A program made the position numbers and the translations under genes. From positions 703,579 through 767,578 of the forward strand of contig CM049307.1 in assembly GCA_026874595.1 (NCBI GenBank): a DNA stretch of 64,000 nt. The letters are read 5' to 3'. This document shows, piece after piece, positions 1-12,422 of the stretch. Positions within the stretch are counted from its first letter, which is position 1. Every line of letters starts with the position of its first letter. The notes beneath the pieces are model-generated. The model ran no database searches. It saw only the letters and a list, made by a program, of their open reading frames with translations, and had not been told where the DNA came from. The stretch comes from Sipunculus nudus (taxonomy: Eukaryota; Annelida; Sipuncula; Golfingiida; Sipunculidae).

Positions 1-4
1 CGCC

Positions 5-963
5 ATGGCAAAGGATGGGTATGTGAAACACATCAAGGTACATCAGTATCACAGGGATACTTGCTTTGCAGTAAAGAATAAAGTGAAGCCAAGAACATGG
101 GAGAAGGACCCTGTCACTAATTTAAACCACTATAATGTATGGGTTATCCTAAGCAATGTCTCTGATGCCAGTCGCATTCATGCAGGGTACTGTTCTTGTA
201 AGGGGGGTCTAGATGGGGGTTGCTGACACGTTGTGGCTACATAGTTTGACATTGTTGGATAGATGGATAATAATTCTACCACAAGTGTCACCTCGGGCTC
301 ATGTACATGGACTAGAAAAGGTAGTAAAAAGGAAGAGTCTTTGCCTGTGATCCTGCTGGAGACATCTATTCAGGGAAAATCTAAGAATGCCAGCTCAGCC
401 ACCGAAGACAGGTACAACCCTGTACCTGAGGGAGTGAATTTACCTTCTGCTGATGACATTTTTAAGCGAATACAGATTTGTTGCCCAGAAGCCTGTATCT
501 TAGATACAATGTTTACAAACAAAACACAGAAGCAAATGAATGATACAGTGACACCCCTACAGTTTTGTCACCTATAGATAACATAGGTATTTATCTTTCA
601 ACACACAGCAGATGTGGCTCATCATGTTTTGAGGACTATTTTTTACCTTTAATGAAATACACAGATGCTAAATTAAACAAAATTGAGTTTGCAACTAGAG
701 GACAGAATGAAAACAAGAACTGGTTTATTATGAGAAGGGGTTTATTGACAGCATCAAAAATGTATCAGCTGACACATTCAATGGATGGTGATAAAACAGC
801 CAGGGCCCTCCTGAGAGACAGTGGTCTGAAAGAGGCTGCATTACCTCCTGCTGTCAGATACGGGTGCAAGTTTGAATCAAAGGATATTAACACTTTTATC
901 AAGTCCCACAGGTATCAGGATTTTCAGGATTTGCCCCAAGAACACCTTTTTTTGTCTTGGTGA
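5..963 (+). pseudogene. Decayed SWIM zinc-finger / YqaJ-like gene fragment
   Basis: I see two recognisable parts. The first (5-330) carries a SWIM-type zinc finger, CxC-x7-CxH, around positions 200-230 (residues CSCKGGLDGGC, a stop, then H). The second (565-963) has the YqaJ exonuclease-like opening W-x4-RRGLLTASK at about 720-765 and a later YGCKFE that fits the G-x3-E active-site region. Known animal proteins pair a SWIM finger with a YqaJ domain, and many are multicopy and transposon-like. The copy is broken: in-frame stops lie at 224-226 (between the C and H of the finger), 239-241 and 260-262, there is a frameshift between about 540 and 577, and the frame ends at 961-963 before the rest of the YqaJ domain. 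The reading continues through the stops with sensible residues (HVVA, FDIVG, MDNNST), so these are later nonsense changes. The 5' part runs off the window. The identification is from motifs only. Confidence 0.65.
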
Positions 964-2509
964 TTATCTATCTAAAGCTTTATGACAAACTTGCAATTAC
1001 ATTAGCAAAATAGATACAGGTTCAGCGGATGTGCACACTGAGCCACATGCTAATAGACACATCAGATGTGTGCAAACAAAGCCCCCCAACTGGCACATGC
1101 GCACTGGGCCATAAGGGAAGAAGCACAGCCCAGCTTGACTGCCAGCCATATAATCAACACAGATAATCTATATAATAGCATCACTGTATCTTTGATCAGT
1201 ATCAAAATAAAAGAGACTCTGCCATGGCCCACAGTAAATTAATTATCCCAATAAATTAGGCCACCACCCATTGAAATAAAAGGGACAAGCCTATTTCCTG
1301 CAACAGCTCATATTTGGTCAGTTTACTTGTGAAAATAAGATCGTAGGACAGAAATGTTAAAATAGTTTAAACATCTAAAAAGACTTGTCTTCCATATAGC
1401 TTATACAACTTGAAAATATGTTTAATTTTAGTGAAAAAAAATCCATGATTTATAACAGTAGCCTACAACTTGCATGAAAATACACTAAATGTTGCAGTCT
1501 CCCCTAAAAACTAATACTACCGAATATACAAGAATACTCAACTTTTAATTCAGTCTTCACTCTTAAACACAATTTAATAGTGCCACGTAGATTTAAATTT
1601 ATATATGTATATTATAATCTTGCAAATTTGCAAAAAATTTGCTGCTCATCATAGACCTTTACATGTGAATATTAGTGTCAGTATGGTGTTGCAACAAGTG
1701 ATGTCTTATACTGTACAAAAAACTGCATGCAATCAAACTTGAACGACTTTAAATAGGATATCATGTTTTTTTTTGTGACCAACTGACACTGAGGAAAACA
1801 TATTGTCCACTTACAAAAATGTGATCCCTTCTTAACTGCTTCATAATTTGTATGGCTTATAAAAAGTTAGTCTAAAATGCACCCCCCCCCCCCCCCGTCC
1901 CCCCGGACCAATAAATATTAGAAATATCATCAAATCCCTGCACATTAATCACTATTCACATCTTAATGCCAATCCTTTTTTCAACAAGGGCAATAATAAT
2001 GCACCTCCCACCAAAAACTTCCATATTTTATATAATTAATGAAGCATTATTCAATTTAAATGAGTGATGTTTTCCAATACCTTGCCTGGGTTCCCACTAG
2101 TATATTAAAAAATTGATACCAGCTATATAGTGCTTCATATGAACCATGACTGAAATAATAATTACGAGAAGAGTAACTGTAAAACAATGTAAAGAATGGT
2201 TTCCTTTGATGTATAGTATTGTAATCAGTTAAATAATTATTTAGGTGTAGAAGCTGATAAATGCAACGTTATGTGTTCGTTTGAAAGAGAAAGACATCGT
2301 GTTGTGTAAGTTTGTAAGTTACATTTTTTGTTTAAATTTTGTGGCGAATGATTTGAATATAAATTAATTAAAATTAAAATAAAGTAAAATTGATTATAAC
2401 TATAAAAACATTAACAATATATAAATTTGCTAGGGTTTGTCCTTTTCAGTGATTTTGATATTAATGATATTCATATTATTATTAAAGTTATTATTATGAT
2501 TTATTATTG

Positions 2510-2547
<38 letters not shown>

Positions 2548-3707
2548 TATACAAAGTAGAAACTATAAGATGAAAACATTCATTGAATATTAAGTGAAGG
2601 AGGTATATCTGTTACAGATTATGAGTCTCAAATTAACTAAGGAAAATGAGTAATTAATTATGTCATCAGATAAAGCTTCCATGGACATTCTCAACTTAGA
2701 TCAGCTGATAGACAGGTCTAAAGATAAATTTATTCTTATATAAAGAATTCATATTTAGAAAAAGTAACTCTGAAATGTGATTTGTTATGGGAAATGATCC
2801 ACCAAAGTGAAGGCTGTACTCCCTCCTCGGTACAAATGTTTACTCCCGTTAACAGGGAGGTATAGGTCTGAACAAGGAATTAAGTCTGACATTTTTACTG
2901 CTGATTAAGTGAATAAAATTGTCCATGTATGTCACACGAATGGAACTGCACTTGTGGTAGGAAAGCATATTACAAATATATACTTATAGAATGAAGCGTG
3001 AAAACCTCTGACCTCTTGATTAGCCATGACTAAATGCAAGGATGTTGAACACCAGGTGGGATTGTCAGCTGCAAATTTAAATGTTCTAGGGAAGGCCTCC
3101 TGGAGTTAAAATGACTAGTTAATTGTAGGGACACTAGAATGACATGGTTTATGGTGTTTGATATGCAAAATGACACTAAGCAGGGAGAAAAATGAAGCGT
3201 AACTCAGACTGGTATTGTAGTGTAAATAGCTTGTCCAGTGCCTGCCGCAGCCCATGTTTTGCCTTACAGAGCACCACGTGGTCAGTGACCTAGTTTCTGT
3301 GACCCATGATCAGATGTGTCTATACACTGCCCAGTGCCCAGCCCTGCCTCTCTGTTTGCCCCTACATCAGCCTGCCAGCTGCTTAAGTGAAGTGGCCCTA
3401 TTGATCCAGGCTAACAATCACTCAGCAAGACCCCTTGCAGGGTCAGTCTGTTAACAGTAGTGGGTTAGGCTGGTGGTGAGAAATGAAAGGCTGGCAGTGA
3501 GCCAGGCTATATTGGCTAGTGGAGAACAGATGCCCATTAATAGTCAGAGTCAGTTTTGAATTCAACCTGTGCTGGAATCCAGTAAGCCAGCCAGGGATCA
3601 GCCAGTCAGTTTACTAGTGCCTGCCAGCCTTGGAGTTATGTATGTCTTATTAAAATAAAATAATGTGTGGACCTTTCAAGGCGTCAAGATATTCAATACT
3701 ATTTATA
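964..3707. other. No gene seen: AT-rich intergenic or intronic sequence
   Basis: I see no exon, RNA gene or recognisable element here. It holds a C-tract at about 1882-1896, a trinucleotide microsatellite near 2.5 kb, and a more GC-rich stretch at about 3000-3640 with a short open frame (3254-3454) that has no family features. The word CAGCC/CCAGCC recurs in 3440-3630, giving that part a low-complexity look. Confidence 0.5.
2510..2548. repeat. (ATA)n / (AAT)n microsatellite
   Basis: About a dozen uninterrupted TAA/ATA triplets follow a less regular ATT-rich run that starts near 2475. Confidence 0.9.
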
Positions 3708-3901
3708 ACAGTCTTGTCAGAGTATTAGTTTTGCAGTCATATATTTAGAACTTTACTATAACCAAGTAGGAGGGCCCCTATCCTCTTAGCTTCTCATATG
3801 CTTATATATATGAAAAACATTACAATAGAATATTTTGCATATTTTGCGTTTGCAAAAATTTCACACTTCAGCTGAGTGTGGTGACCCATGGGTCCCTTGT
3901 T
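3708..3901 (+). mobile_element. Family A 3' terminal fragment
   Basis: The stretch beginning ACAGTCTTGTCAGAG and containing AAGTAGGAGGGCCCC matches the 3' region of the A1 copies at 27.4 kb and 51.3 kb. It finishes with the family's 3' signature: CAGCTGAG, then the palindrome GACCCATGGGTC, then CCTTGTT. No family A head is visible upstream, so the left part has been lost. Immediately to the right the sequence continues inside a family B element, as if A had landed in B. Confidence 0.75.
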
Positions 3902-4845
3902 ATGTTTTTTTGCCGTTTAATACCCCATCATTGCCATTTGACAGTATTGTGAGCATTTTAAGTCAAAAACTAATGGACAGATTTCTTTCATATTATGCAT
4001 ATATATAGGCATGGGTTATGGGATTATGTATATTTAAATTGGGGTCATGACCTTTTCCTAATGATTGGCCTTGACCTTGAATATTGCCATATATGGTGAA
4101 AATCACACAAAATCATATATATCTCAGTAAGGGATGCATGGATTGGTCCAAAAATCAAATTGGCCAAAGATCTTGGATGGCTTTGTCTTCTGCAAAAGAC
4201 AGGTGGCCCCACCTTCTTTCCTTTTCCTTTGCTCATATCTCCCTAATGGTTCAAGGTATTGGTCTGAAATTTTGCATGTCCATCCATCTTGGAAAATTTT
4301 CTCGTAAACCAGATAGGTGGTGCCACCTGTTTCCCTGTTTTTGTAGAATAAATTAATGCCCTTTTCTCAGGAGTGATTTGCCCTATAGGCCTGAAAGTGT
4401 GCATAGCCCTAGATCTTGGACTCCTCCATCTTGTACTCAAGACTGGTGGCGCCATCTGCAATTTTTTTGTGTGACATCCATCCGTACATTTGTTTTAAGT
4501 GAAAATTGCTCATATCTGAGGAGTGGTTCAATGTGTCACACGGTTGGTCTGCAATTTGGCATGTACATCCATGTTGGAGATTTTTCTTGTCGACCAGACA
4601 GGTGGCACCATTTACCTTACCATTTTTATAGTATAAATTAATCTCCTTTCCTCAAGATTGATTCACCATATTGGCCCCCATATTTGGTGAAAAATATTGT
4701 TTCACAAGTTGACAGATTAAAGAAACATGCATGGACGCATGCCAAGTGTCAGTATATGCTGATGAAGATCGGGGGCCTATTCTTAACTGGGGGGGGGGGG
4801 GGGATTAAATGTCTCGGGATACTATGGCAAGAAAAGGGTTTAGTT
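3902..4845 (+). mobile_element. Family B element, 5'-truncated
   Basis: It begins inside the family B body (TTTAATACCCCATCATTGCC) and carries two copies of the B core around GTAGAATAAATTAATGC. Near its right end lie a 14-base G-tract, a degenerate 3' inverted repeat (GTCTCGGGATAC) and a decayed TAGTT terminus. The usual 3' hairpin is degraded, so this is an old copy. Open frames of 60-90 residues inside it are fortuitous and recur in other copies. Confidence 0.7.
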
Positions 4846-5278
4846 TGTACATATATATATGTTTTATTTATTGTGTAAACAATATACATCCTAAGTAATT
4901 TATCATAAAAAAAGAAATATTTGCGTTTAACTGAAATACATTTGTGATACAGGTGGCCTTTTCTAGAACAACTCAGGTAACTAAGCAACCTTTTTTTATG
5001 AAGTCTGTTATTACCTCTTTTGAATCACATGCATGTTATTTCACTTTCAAAAACACCATGAATTCTTAAAAATACACTCCTATGCATTTTCTCTCTGTTA
5101 TAAATGTAAATATTATTTACATCAAGTAAAATAATCTTAATAAAATTATATTATTTTTATATGCATGCAAACATACTTTTGAATTCCCACTTTGCTGTAT
5201 TTTATTCCTTTTTTGCACCAAAACAAACTTAAAAGGAATCTTTAGACTTTCATATCTTGAAAAAGGCACTGGGCCAAT
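4846..5278. other. No gene seen: AT-rich spacer
   Basis: About 430 bases of AT-rich sequence separate the family B remnant from the 31-bp minisatellite. I see no coding or structural signal. Confidence 0.5.
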
Positions 5279-8200
5279 GTATTAAATGTACTTATCCTAA
5301 TCTGCATCTGTATAAAAGGTCATTTTCCTCATCTGCATCTGTATTAAAGGTCCTTATCCTCATCTGTATCTGTATTTAATGTCCTTATCCTCATCAGTCA
5401 TGAGTATCAGCATTAAAGGTCCATATCCTCATCTGTATCTGTATTAAAGGTCCTTATCTTTGTCTGTATCTGTATTAAATGTCCTTATCCTCATCTGTAT
5501 CTGTATTAAAGTTCCTTATCCTAATCTGCATCTGTATTAAAGGTCCTTATCCTCATCTGCATCTGTATTAAAGGTTCTTATCCTCATCTGTATCTGTATT
5601 AAAGGTTCTTATCCTCATCTGTATCTGTATTAAAGGTTCTTATCCTCATCTGTATCTGTATTAAAGGTCCTTATCCTCATCTGTATCTGTATTAAATGTC
5701 CTTATCCTCATCAGTCATCAGTATCAGCATTTAAGGTCTTTATCCTAATCTGCATCTGTATTATAGGTCCTAATCCCCATCTGCATCTGTATGAAAGGTT
5801 CTTATCCTCATCTGTATCTGTATTAAAGGTTCTTATCCTCATCTGTATCTGTATTAAAGGTTCTTATCCTCATCTGTATCTGTATTAAAGGTCCTTATCT
5901 TTGTCAGTATCAGCATTAAAGATCCATATCCTCATTTGTATCTGTATTAAAGGTCCTTATCCTCATTTGTATCTGTATTAAATGTCCTTATCCTCATCAG
6001 TTATCAGTATCAGCATTAAAGGTCCATATCCTCATCTGTATCTGTATTAAAGGTCCTTATCCTCATTTGTATCTGTATTAAATGTCCTTATCCTCATCAG
6101 TTATCAGTATCAGCATTAAAGGTCCATATCCTCATCTGTATCTGTATTAAAGGTCCTTATTCTCATCTGAATCTGTATTAAAGGTCCTTATCCTAATCTG
6201 CATCTGTATTAAAGGTCCTTCTCCCCATCTGCATCTGTATTAAAGGTTCTTATCCTCATCTGTATCTGTATTAAAGGTTTTTATCCTCATCTGTATCTGT
6301 ATTAAAGGTTCTTATCCTCATCTGTATCTGTTTTAAAGGTTCTTATCCTCATCTGTATCTGTATTAAAGGTTCTTATCCTCATCTGTATCTGTATTAAAG
6401 GTCCTTATCATTGTCTGTATCTTTTTTAAAGGTCCTTATCCTCATCTGTATCTGTATTTAATTTCCTTATACTCATCTGTACCTGTATTTAATTTCCATA
6501 TCCTCATCTGTATCTGTATTAAATGTCCTTATCCTCATCTGTATCTGTATTAAAGGTCCTTTGCCTCATCTGCACCTGTATTTAAGGTCCTTATCCTCAT
6601 CTGTATCAGTATTAAATGTCCTTATCCTCATCAGTCATCAGTATCAGCATTTAAGGTCTTTATCCTAATCTGCATCTGTATTATAGGTCCTAATCCCCAT
6701 CTGCATCTGTATGAAAGGTTCTTATCCTCATCTGTATCTGTATTAAAGGTTCTTATCCTCATCTGTATCTGTATTAAAGGTTCTTATCCTCATCTGTATC
6801 TGTATTAAAGGTTCTTATCCTCATCTGTATCTGTAATAAAGGTTCTTATCCTCATCTGTATCTGTATTAAAGGTCCTTATCTTTGTCAGTATCAGCATTA
6901 AAGATCCATATCCTCATTTGTATCTGTATAAAAGGTCCTTATCCTCATTTGTATCTGTATTAAATGTCCTTATCCTCATCAGTTATCAGTATCAGCATTA
7001 AAGATCCATATCCTCATCTGTATCTGTATTAAAGGTCCTTATCCTCATTTGTATCTGTATTAAATGTCCTTATCCTCATCAGTTATCAGTATCAGCATTA
7101 AAGGTCCATATCCTCATCTGTATCTGTATTAAAGGTCCTTATCCTCATCTGTATCTGTATTAAATGTCCTTATCCTCATCAGTTATCAGTATCAGCATTA
7201 AAGGTCCATATCCTCATCTGTATCTGTATTAAAGGTCCTTATTCTCATCTGTATCTGTATTAAAGGTCCTTATCCTAATCTGCATCTGTATTAAAGGTCC
7301 TTCTCCCCATCTGCATCTGTATTAAAGGTTCTTATCCTCATCTGTATCTGTATTAAAGGTTTTTATCCTCATCTGTATCTGTATTAAAGGTTCTTATCCT
7401 CATCTGTATCTGTTTTAAAGGTTCTTATCCTCATCTGTATCTGTATTAAAGGTTCTTATCCTCATCTGTATCTGTATTAAAGGTCCTTATCATTGTCTGT
7501 ATCTTTTTTAAAGGTCCTTATCCTCATCTGTATCTGTATTTAATTTCCTTATACTCATCTGTACCTGTATTTAATTTCCATATCCTCATCTGTATCTGTA
7601 TTAAATGTCCTTATCCTCATCTGTATCTGTATTAAAGGTCCTTTGCCTCATCTGCACCTGTATTTAAGGTCCTTATCCTCATCTGTATCAGTATTAAATG
7701 TCCTTATCCTCATCAGTCATCAGTATCAGCATTAAAGATCCATATCCTCATCTGTATCTGTATTAAAGGTTCTTATCCTCATCTGTATCTGTATTAAATG
7801 TCCTTATCCCCATCTGCATCTGTATTAAAGGTTCTTATCCTTATCTGTATCTGTATTAAAGGTCCTTATCTTTGTCTGTATCTGTATTAAAGGTCCTTAT
7901 CCTCATCTGTATCTGTATTAAATGTCCTTATCCTCATTTGTATCTGAATTTGATTTCCTTATACTCATCTGTATCTGTATTTAATTTCCTTATCCTCATC
8001 TGTATCTGTATTAAATGTCCTTATCCTCATCTGTATCTGTATTAAATGTCCTTATCCTCATTTGTATCTGAATTTAATTTCCTTATCCTCATCTGTATCT
8101 GTATTAAATGTCCTTATCCTCGTCTGTATCTGTATTAAAGGTTCTTATCCTCAACTGTATCTGTATTAAAGGTCCTTATCTTTGTCTGTATCTGTATTAA

Positions 8201-8818
8201 AGGTTCTTATCCTCATCTGTATCTGTATTAAATGTCCTTATCCTCATCTGTATCAGTATTAAATGTCCTTATCCCCATCTGCACCTGTATTAAAGGTTCT
8301 TATCCTCATCTGTATCTGTATTAAAGGTCCTTATCTTTGTCTGTATCTGTATTAAAGGTCCTTATCCTCATCTGTATCTGTATTAAATGTCCTTATCCTC
8401 ATTTGTATCTGAATTTAATTTCCTTATCCTCATCTGTATCTGTATTTAATTTCCTTATCCTCATCTGTATCTGTATTAAATGTCCTTATCCTCATCTGTA
8501 TCTGTATTAAATGTCCTAATCCTCATTTGTATCTGAATTTAATTTCCTTATCCTCATCTGTATCTGTATTTAATTTCCTTATCCTCATCTGTATCTGTAT
8601 TAAATGTCCTTATCCTCATCTGTATCTGTATTAAAGGTCCTTATCATTGTCTGTATCTTTTTTAAAGGTCCTTATCTTTGTCTGTATCTGTATTAAAGGT
8701 TCTTATCCTCATCTGTATCTGTATTAAATGTCCTTATCCTCATCTGTATCTGTATTAAATGTCCTTATCCTCATCTGTATCTGTATTAAATGTCCTTATC
8801 CTCATCTGTATCTGTATT
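5279..8818. repeat. 31-bp minisatellite with higher-order structure
   Basis: Roughly 110 tandem copies of a 31-bp unit, about TTATCCTCATCTGTATCTGT followed by ATTAAAGGTCC. Unit variants include ATGTCC, TTTCC and TTCTT endings, and a longer variant with TCAGTTATCAGTATCAGC. Blocks of variants recur in order: the marker at about 5711 recurs near 6631 (offset 920), one at 5901 recurs at 6883 (offset 982), and markers from 6191 to 6631 recur at a constant offset of 1082. This shows a ~1-kb segmental duplication within the array, with unit gains (982-920 = 62 = two units). 31 is not a multiple of three, so no long frame is kept. Confidence 0.93.
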
Positions 8819-9096
8819 CCTTCAAATCTTCAAAAAAGTGTTATGCATCCATATATTTTCCCCCCTCATGCCAGTCAACTGTTAAAGTGTATTATGGCTC
8901 ACATTGAGATAGCCAATCAAATGTTACAGTGTATTGTTGCTGACACAAGTATAGCCAGTAGATGGTTATACAGTGTATTATGGCTCACAGGAGTAAAGCC
9001 AAATCGAATATTACAGTGTTTTAGAATGCCAATAAAACAGGTTCATTGTGAGAAACTAATTAATGTGGGGTTGAGAAGGTACCAGTGCTGAGAAGG
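8819..9096. repeat. Short ~43-bp imperfect repeat (about 4 copies)
   Basis: The word AGTGTATTATGGCTCAC or a close variant occurs at about 8886, 8928, 8972 and 9014, a spacing of 42-44 bases. Divergence between copies is high. It separates the 31-bp array from the next mobile element. Confidence 0.6.
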
Positions 9097-11388
9097 TACT
9101 ATAAGTCAACTGAGCTGAAGTCATGGTCCTTTGTCTGTCTTCTGGCCATCCAGCCAGACCTACAATTCCAAAAATCGACATAGAGTTAGATGTCCCTAAG
9201 TTCTTCAACCAAACTGGGTCACTGTGACTTTGTTTCTTCAAGAAATAAAAGGGAAAACCTCCATTTTCCAGTAAAAACCTATTGTTACACTTCAAAACAG
9301 TCTACTCTGAAAACCACATGTGTTAATATGTTCATATCTGACATTACCATTCCTGCATATATTTCATGAACATGCCAGAAATTAGGTCAATATTGCATAA
9401 ATCTTTTAAGTTATGGGCCCTTTTTGAACTTTTTGAAAAATCAGGAAATATATTCACTCAACATGCTAATTCTCTCATCAGGAGCTTATTTCAAGCATAT
9501 AACTATATTCAACGTAGTTTTAAATGTATACCAGAAATACGGGATATCGCTAATACCGATACCCTCGTGTGTGGAGGCAGTAAATGACTGTCTGCTTGAA
9601 AAACTGCAGGCAAACAACTAGTGCCCCCTAGCGTCCAGCCCGACCAGCCCATTCATTCAACACAGCAGTGTGGGCACTGGCGAAGTGTTTTTAATTGCCG
9701 ATCATCCTGATACTTATTATTTATCATATTTGTTATCCTGTGTTAAAACAAATTACAGTAACATGAAAAGACATTGGAAATTGCTGCATTCGGCAAGCTT
9801 TGCATCAGAATTTGATCTTAAATCAACTGCCTTGTAGGATGACATAAGGGAACGTACACAGGGTGTTTCAGTCATTGATAAACTTCAAATTTTGCAAGTT
9901 TCCTTGAATTTGTCGTACATTCTGGTTCAAAACAATTGTATCCAATTGTATATATATTCGATGAATATATAAATTAATTAGAGTCCATAGCGTATATAAG
10001 CTAACAAAGTAGGGACTGTCAGTTTTGTCCGTGCCAATGAGTGTCCAGCTGAATCACAAGTGCCTGCACAAACGGGCCTCCTGCTGCGCCAGCCGGTCGT
10101 TTTTCATCTTCATCTACACGAGAAGCTGCATTAGCGATATCCCGTATTAGATTACAGTTTTGTAATTTTTTTTCATTTTTTCTTCTTTAAATGTAAAATC
10201 ATTACCTAAATATTTACGGTACCCAACTTTGAAATGAATAGCTAAAAGAGAAGCCTTTATTCAAGTTTTCATACACTGTATCAAGTGTTGTTAACATCAA
10301 GCCAACCCAGTACTAGTGACTGTTTACATCAAGCCAACCTAGAACAGTGGGTGATGCACTCTGCCCTCACTGTGTTATGTAGCTGCCTCACTCCAGGCAG
10401 CATCCTTGACTCAGCTTAGCCAGGTTTCCCCTCTGTCCTCTCCCCCCCCCCCCCCCCATAGACAGGATGCATTAACTAGAGGAATGTTATAATTTTCTAT
10501 ATTTAATCCACTCTTAATCCATTCCTGCTACATTTTAGATTTTGTATTGTATCACAAAAGGGATGCAATGATTAAAGTGCACATTTAATTGTGTCCACAA
10601 AGTGATGTATTGCCATAAAAGTGTGGATGTTCATAATATGAAGAATTCCTTACTTCAGAAGAGTAAAAATGTTGTTTTTTTTCTAACATGTGTGAAATTG
10701 AATATTAATTTCAGTATTCAAATATTGTTGAGATAGTAATTAGCATAATGATGTTGTTTTTCCCTCATCCAACCAACAATGTGTATACCTGATTTGAAAA
10801 GGGAATTTTTAATCAAATTTCCTTAATCTTTTTTTTATTTTAGTAAATAGATTACGCATTTACTGAATGTACAAAACATTTTTTTGAATAATGATTCAAA
10901 GAATAATCTTGATGATGACATGTTGTGACATTATGTTTTTTTAGTGGTATTATCTTTAAAAAATTTCTTTTAAATTCAGTTTAATCATTTTGTGATTTAA
11001 AAATAATTATATTTATGTGTATGCATTATTTGACTTGATGTGTCAGTAATACAGGATTAATAATAATGCAACCTGCAATTCTGAATTAACTTGTATTTTT
11101 AGAATTTTTTTATTACAAATTCATAAAATTTGTAAATAAAAAAAAAAGAATATGGTGGAAACTATTCATGCAAAATAATGGATATGATAAAAAATATTTT
11201 ATATAACTTAAAATCTTTATTCCCCAGAAAGTAATATAAAGGGATCAGTCCTTCCTGTCCATTTGCCATTTCCTCAAATGCTAATTAAATAATGTATAAA
11301 AAAACAGTATCAATAGAAATAAGCAGATGCTGCATTTGCTGAAATTATACAAAATTTAGCTGAGCACTGTGACCCATGGGTCCCTTGT
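9097..11388 (+). mobile_element. Family A, subtype A1, older copy (Helentron/pearl-like)
   Basis: The head is degenerate (CTATAAGTCAACTGAGCTGA, then GGTCCTTTGTCTGTC) but aligns with the heads at 22.8, 25.1 and 48.9 kb. The body contains the A1 hallmarks: TTAGATGTCCC, CCTCCATTTTCCA, a C-tract at about 10441-10457, and AATTGTGTCCACAAAGTG. The end has AGCTGAGCACTGTGACCC then ATGGGTCCCTTGT. A separate 609-bp inverted-repeat element interrupts it. It lies upstream of the exon at 12.4 kb, on the same strand. Confidence 0.75.
9538..10146. mobile_element. MITE-like DNA element with perfect 17-bp TIRs
   Basis: The left end TACGGGATATCGCTAAT (9538-9554) is the exact reverse complement of the right end (10130-10146), with further matching (CTCGTGT) just inside. 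The flanking sequence joins to CCAGAA + ATTAGATT, which matches uninterrupted A1 copies (CCAAAAATTAGATC), so the element was inserted into A1. A TA duplication is possible but cannot be told apart from element ends ending in TA. The 609-bp interior has no coding frame, so it must be moved in trans. I do not recognise the superfamily. Confidence 0.75.
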
Positions 11389-11925
11389 CTGCGAACCTGT
11401 AAGCTTATGCGACAGTGTGGCGTCATCTGTCATCCGCTGTCTGTATGTTAACCCATATTTCCGTAGATCCGTGTTTTGCCGCCACAGCCATAAAATAAGA
11501 CTTAGAGCTGAAAATCCTGACTAATTTTTCTCGACAAGGGATGCGGCTATAAAACACAGGTTAGGCTAAAATCAAACATGTAAAACTTGTTTTGGGGTTT
11601 CATGCATCAGTGCACATAGAGTGGTTTTAAGTATCTTGCTGAATTATACATGTCCATACATCTTTGATGGGTTTCTTATACAAATGACTGGTCACAGTTC
11701 CACCTACAATCATTTTTGTTTCGTGTACATCCATGTCAGTATCTCAGGAGTAAAGTTTGTGTAATTGGTACTTATACTCAGTACGGTTTAGTACTTGCAT
11801 TGTACATATACATTTCACACATGTATTTGAAAAGTAATGGTCCAGCATATTATCATGGAAGCATTGTACCTGGTGTATATCCCTTTGCACAGGTTTGCAT
11901 TAGGCCTGTGGGCCTCATGTTAATT
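11389..11925 (+). repeat. Family C repeat fragment
   Basis: It starts GCGAACCTGTAAGCTTATGC (compare GCGAACATGTGAGCTTAT at 53.8 kb) and runs to TTGCATTAGGCCTGTGGGCC, matching ends at about 46.4 kb and 55.0 kb. The middle (GTACATATACATTTCACACA, TGTATTTGAAAAGTAATGG) also matches 54.9 kb. The family 3' end is a near-palindrome, AGGCCTGTAGGCCT, then TTGTT, though here it reads CATGTT. An open frame at 11716-11979 arises from the repeat and is not a gene. Confidence 0.6.
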
Positions 11926-12422
11926 TATGTAGATGTTAGGAGGTCCAAGTGTTTGAAGTCTGAAGTACGTTTTGTGTAGTTTAAGCAGGCATACATTGAT
12001 TAGCTATTATTGTTATCTATAAATGAGCATGAAGATGCAGTTTTGCTGTGGTTAATCCTTTTTTTTTTCTGTCAGTTTTGTCTTGTACTTCAAGCACTGA
12101 TACATTACTTGGATATGTTTTACAAATGTTTTAAATTATACAGCCACCACACACATTGAATCAATCAAACAATCATAGTCCATCCCCTTCCAATGGTACT
12201 CATGTACAAGCTTCTTTATACAACAGCTCACATTAGGCCTGTGTATTTAATGTAAGTAAAATTGTATGTAACATTGATATTAAAATCATGGTTCTGTTTA
12301 ATTTTGCTGGTTATGGAAGTTTCAGATTGCCATATAAAGCAACTAACCCTAACTGATGTAGGACCTGAATGTGCTTTTGCACTCTTATTTTACCATTAAC
12401 TCTGTTCATACTTGCTTTTCAG
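11926..12422. other. Non-coding stretch before exon 1; second family C end
   Basis: A second C-like terminus, ACATTAGGCCTGTGTATTTA, lies at about 12231-12250. From about 12370 a pyrimidine-rich tract (TTATTTTACC, TTGCTTTTCAG) leads to the 3' splice site of the exon that starts at 12423. Confidence 0.5.

Noticed and set aside
5279-8818. CRISPR-like array
   Set aside because: Units are directly abutting with no unique spacers, in a eukaryotic context; it is a minisatellite. The same applies to the 39-, 48- and 75-bp arrays.
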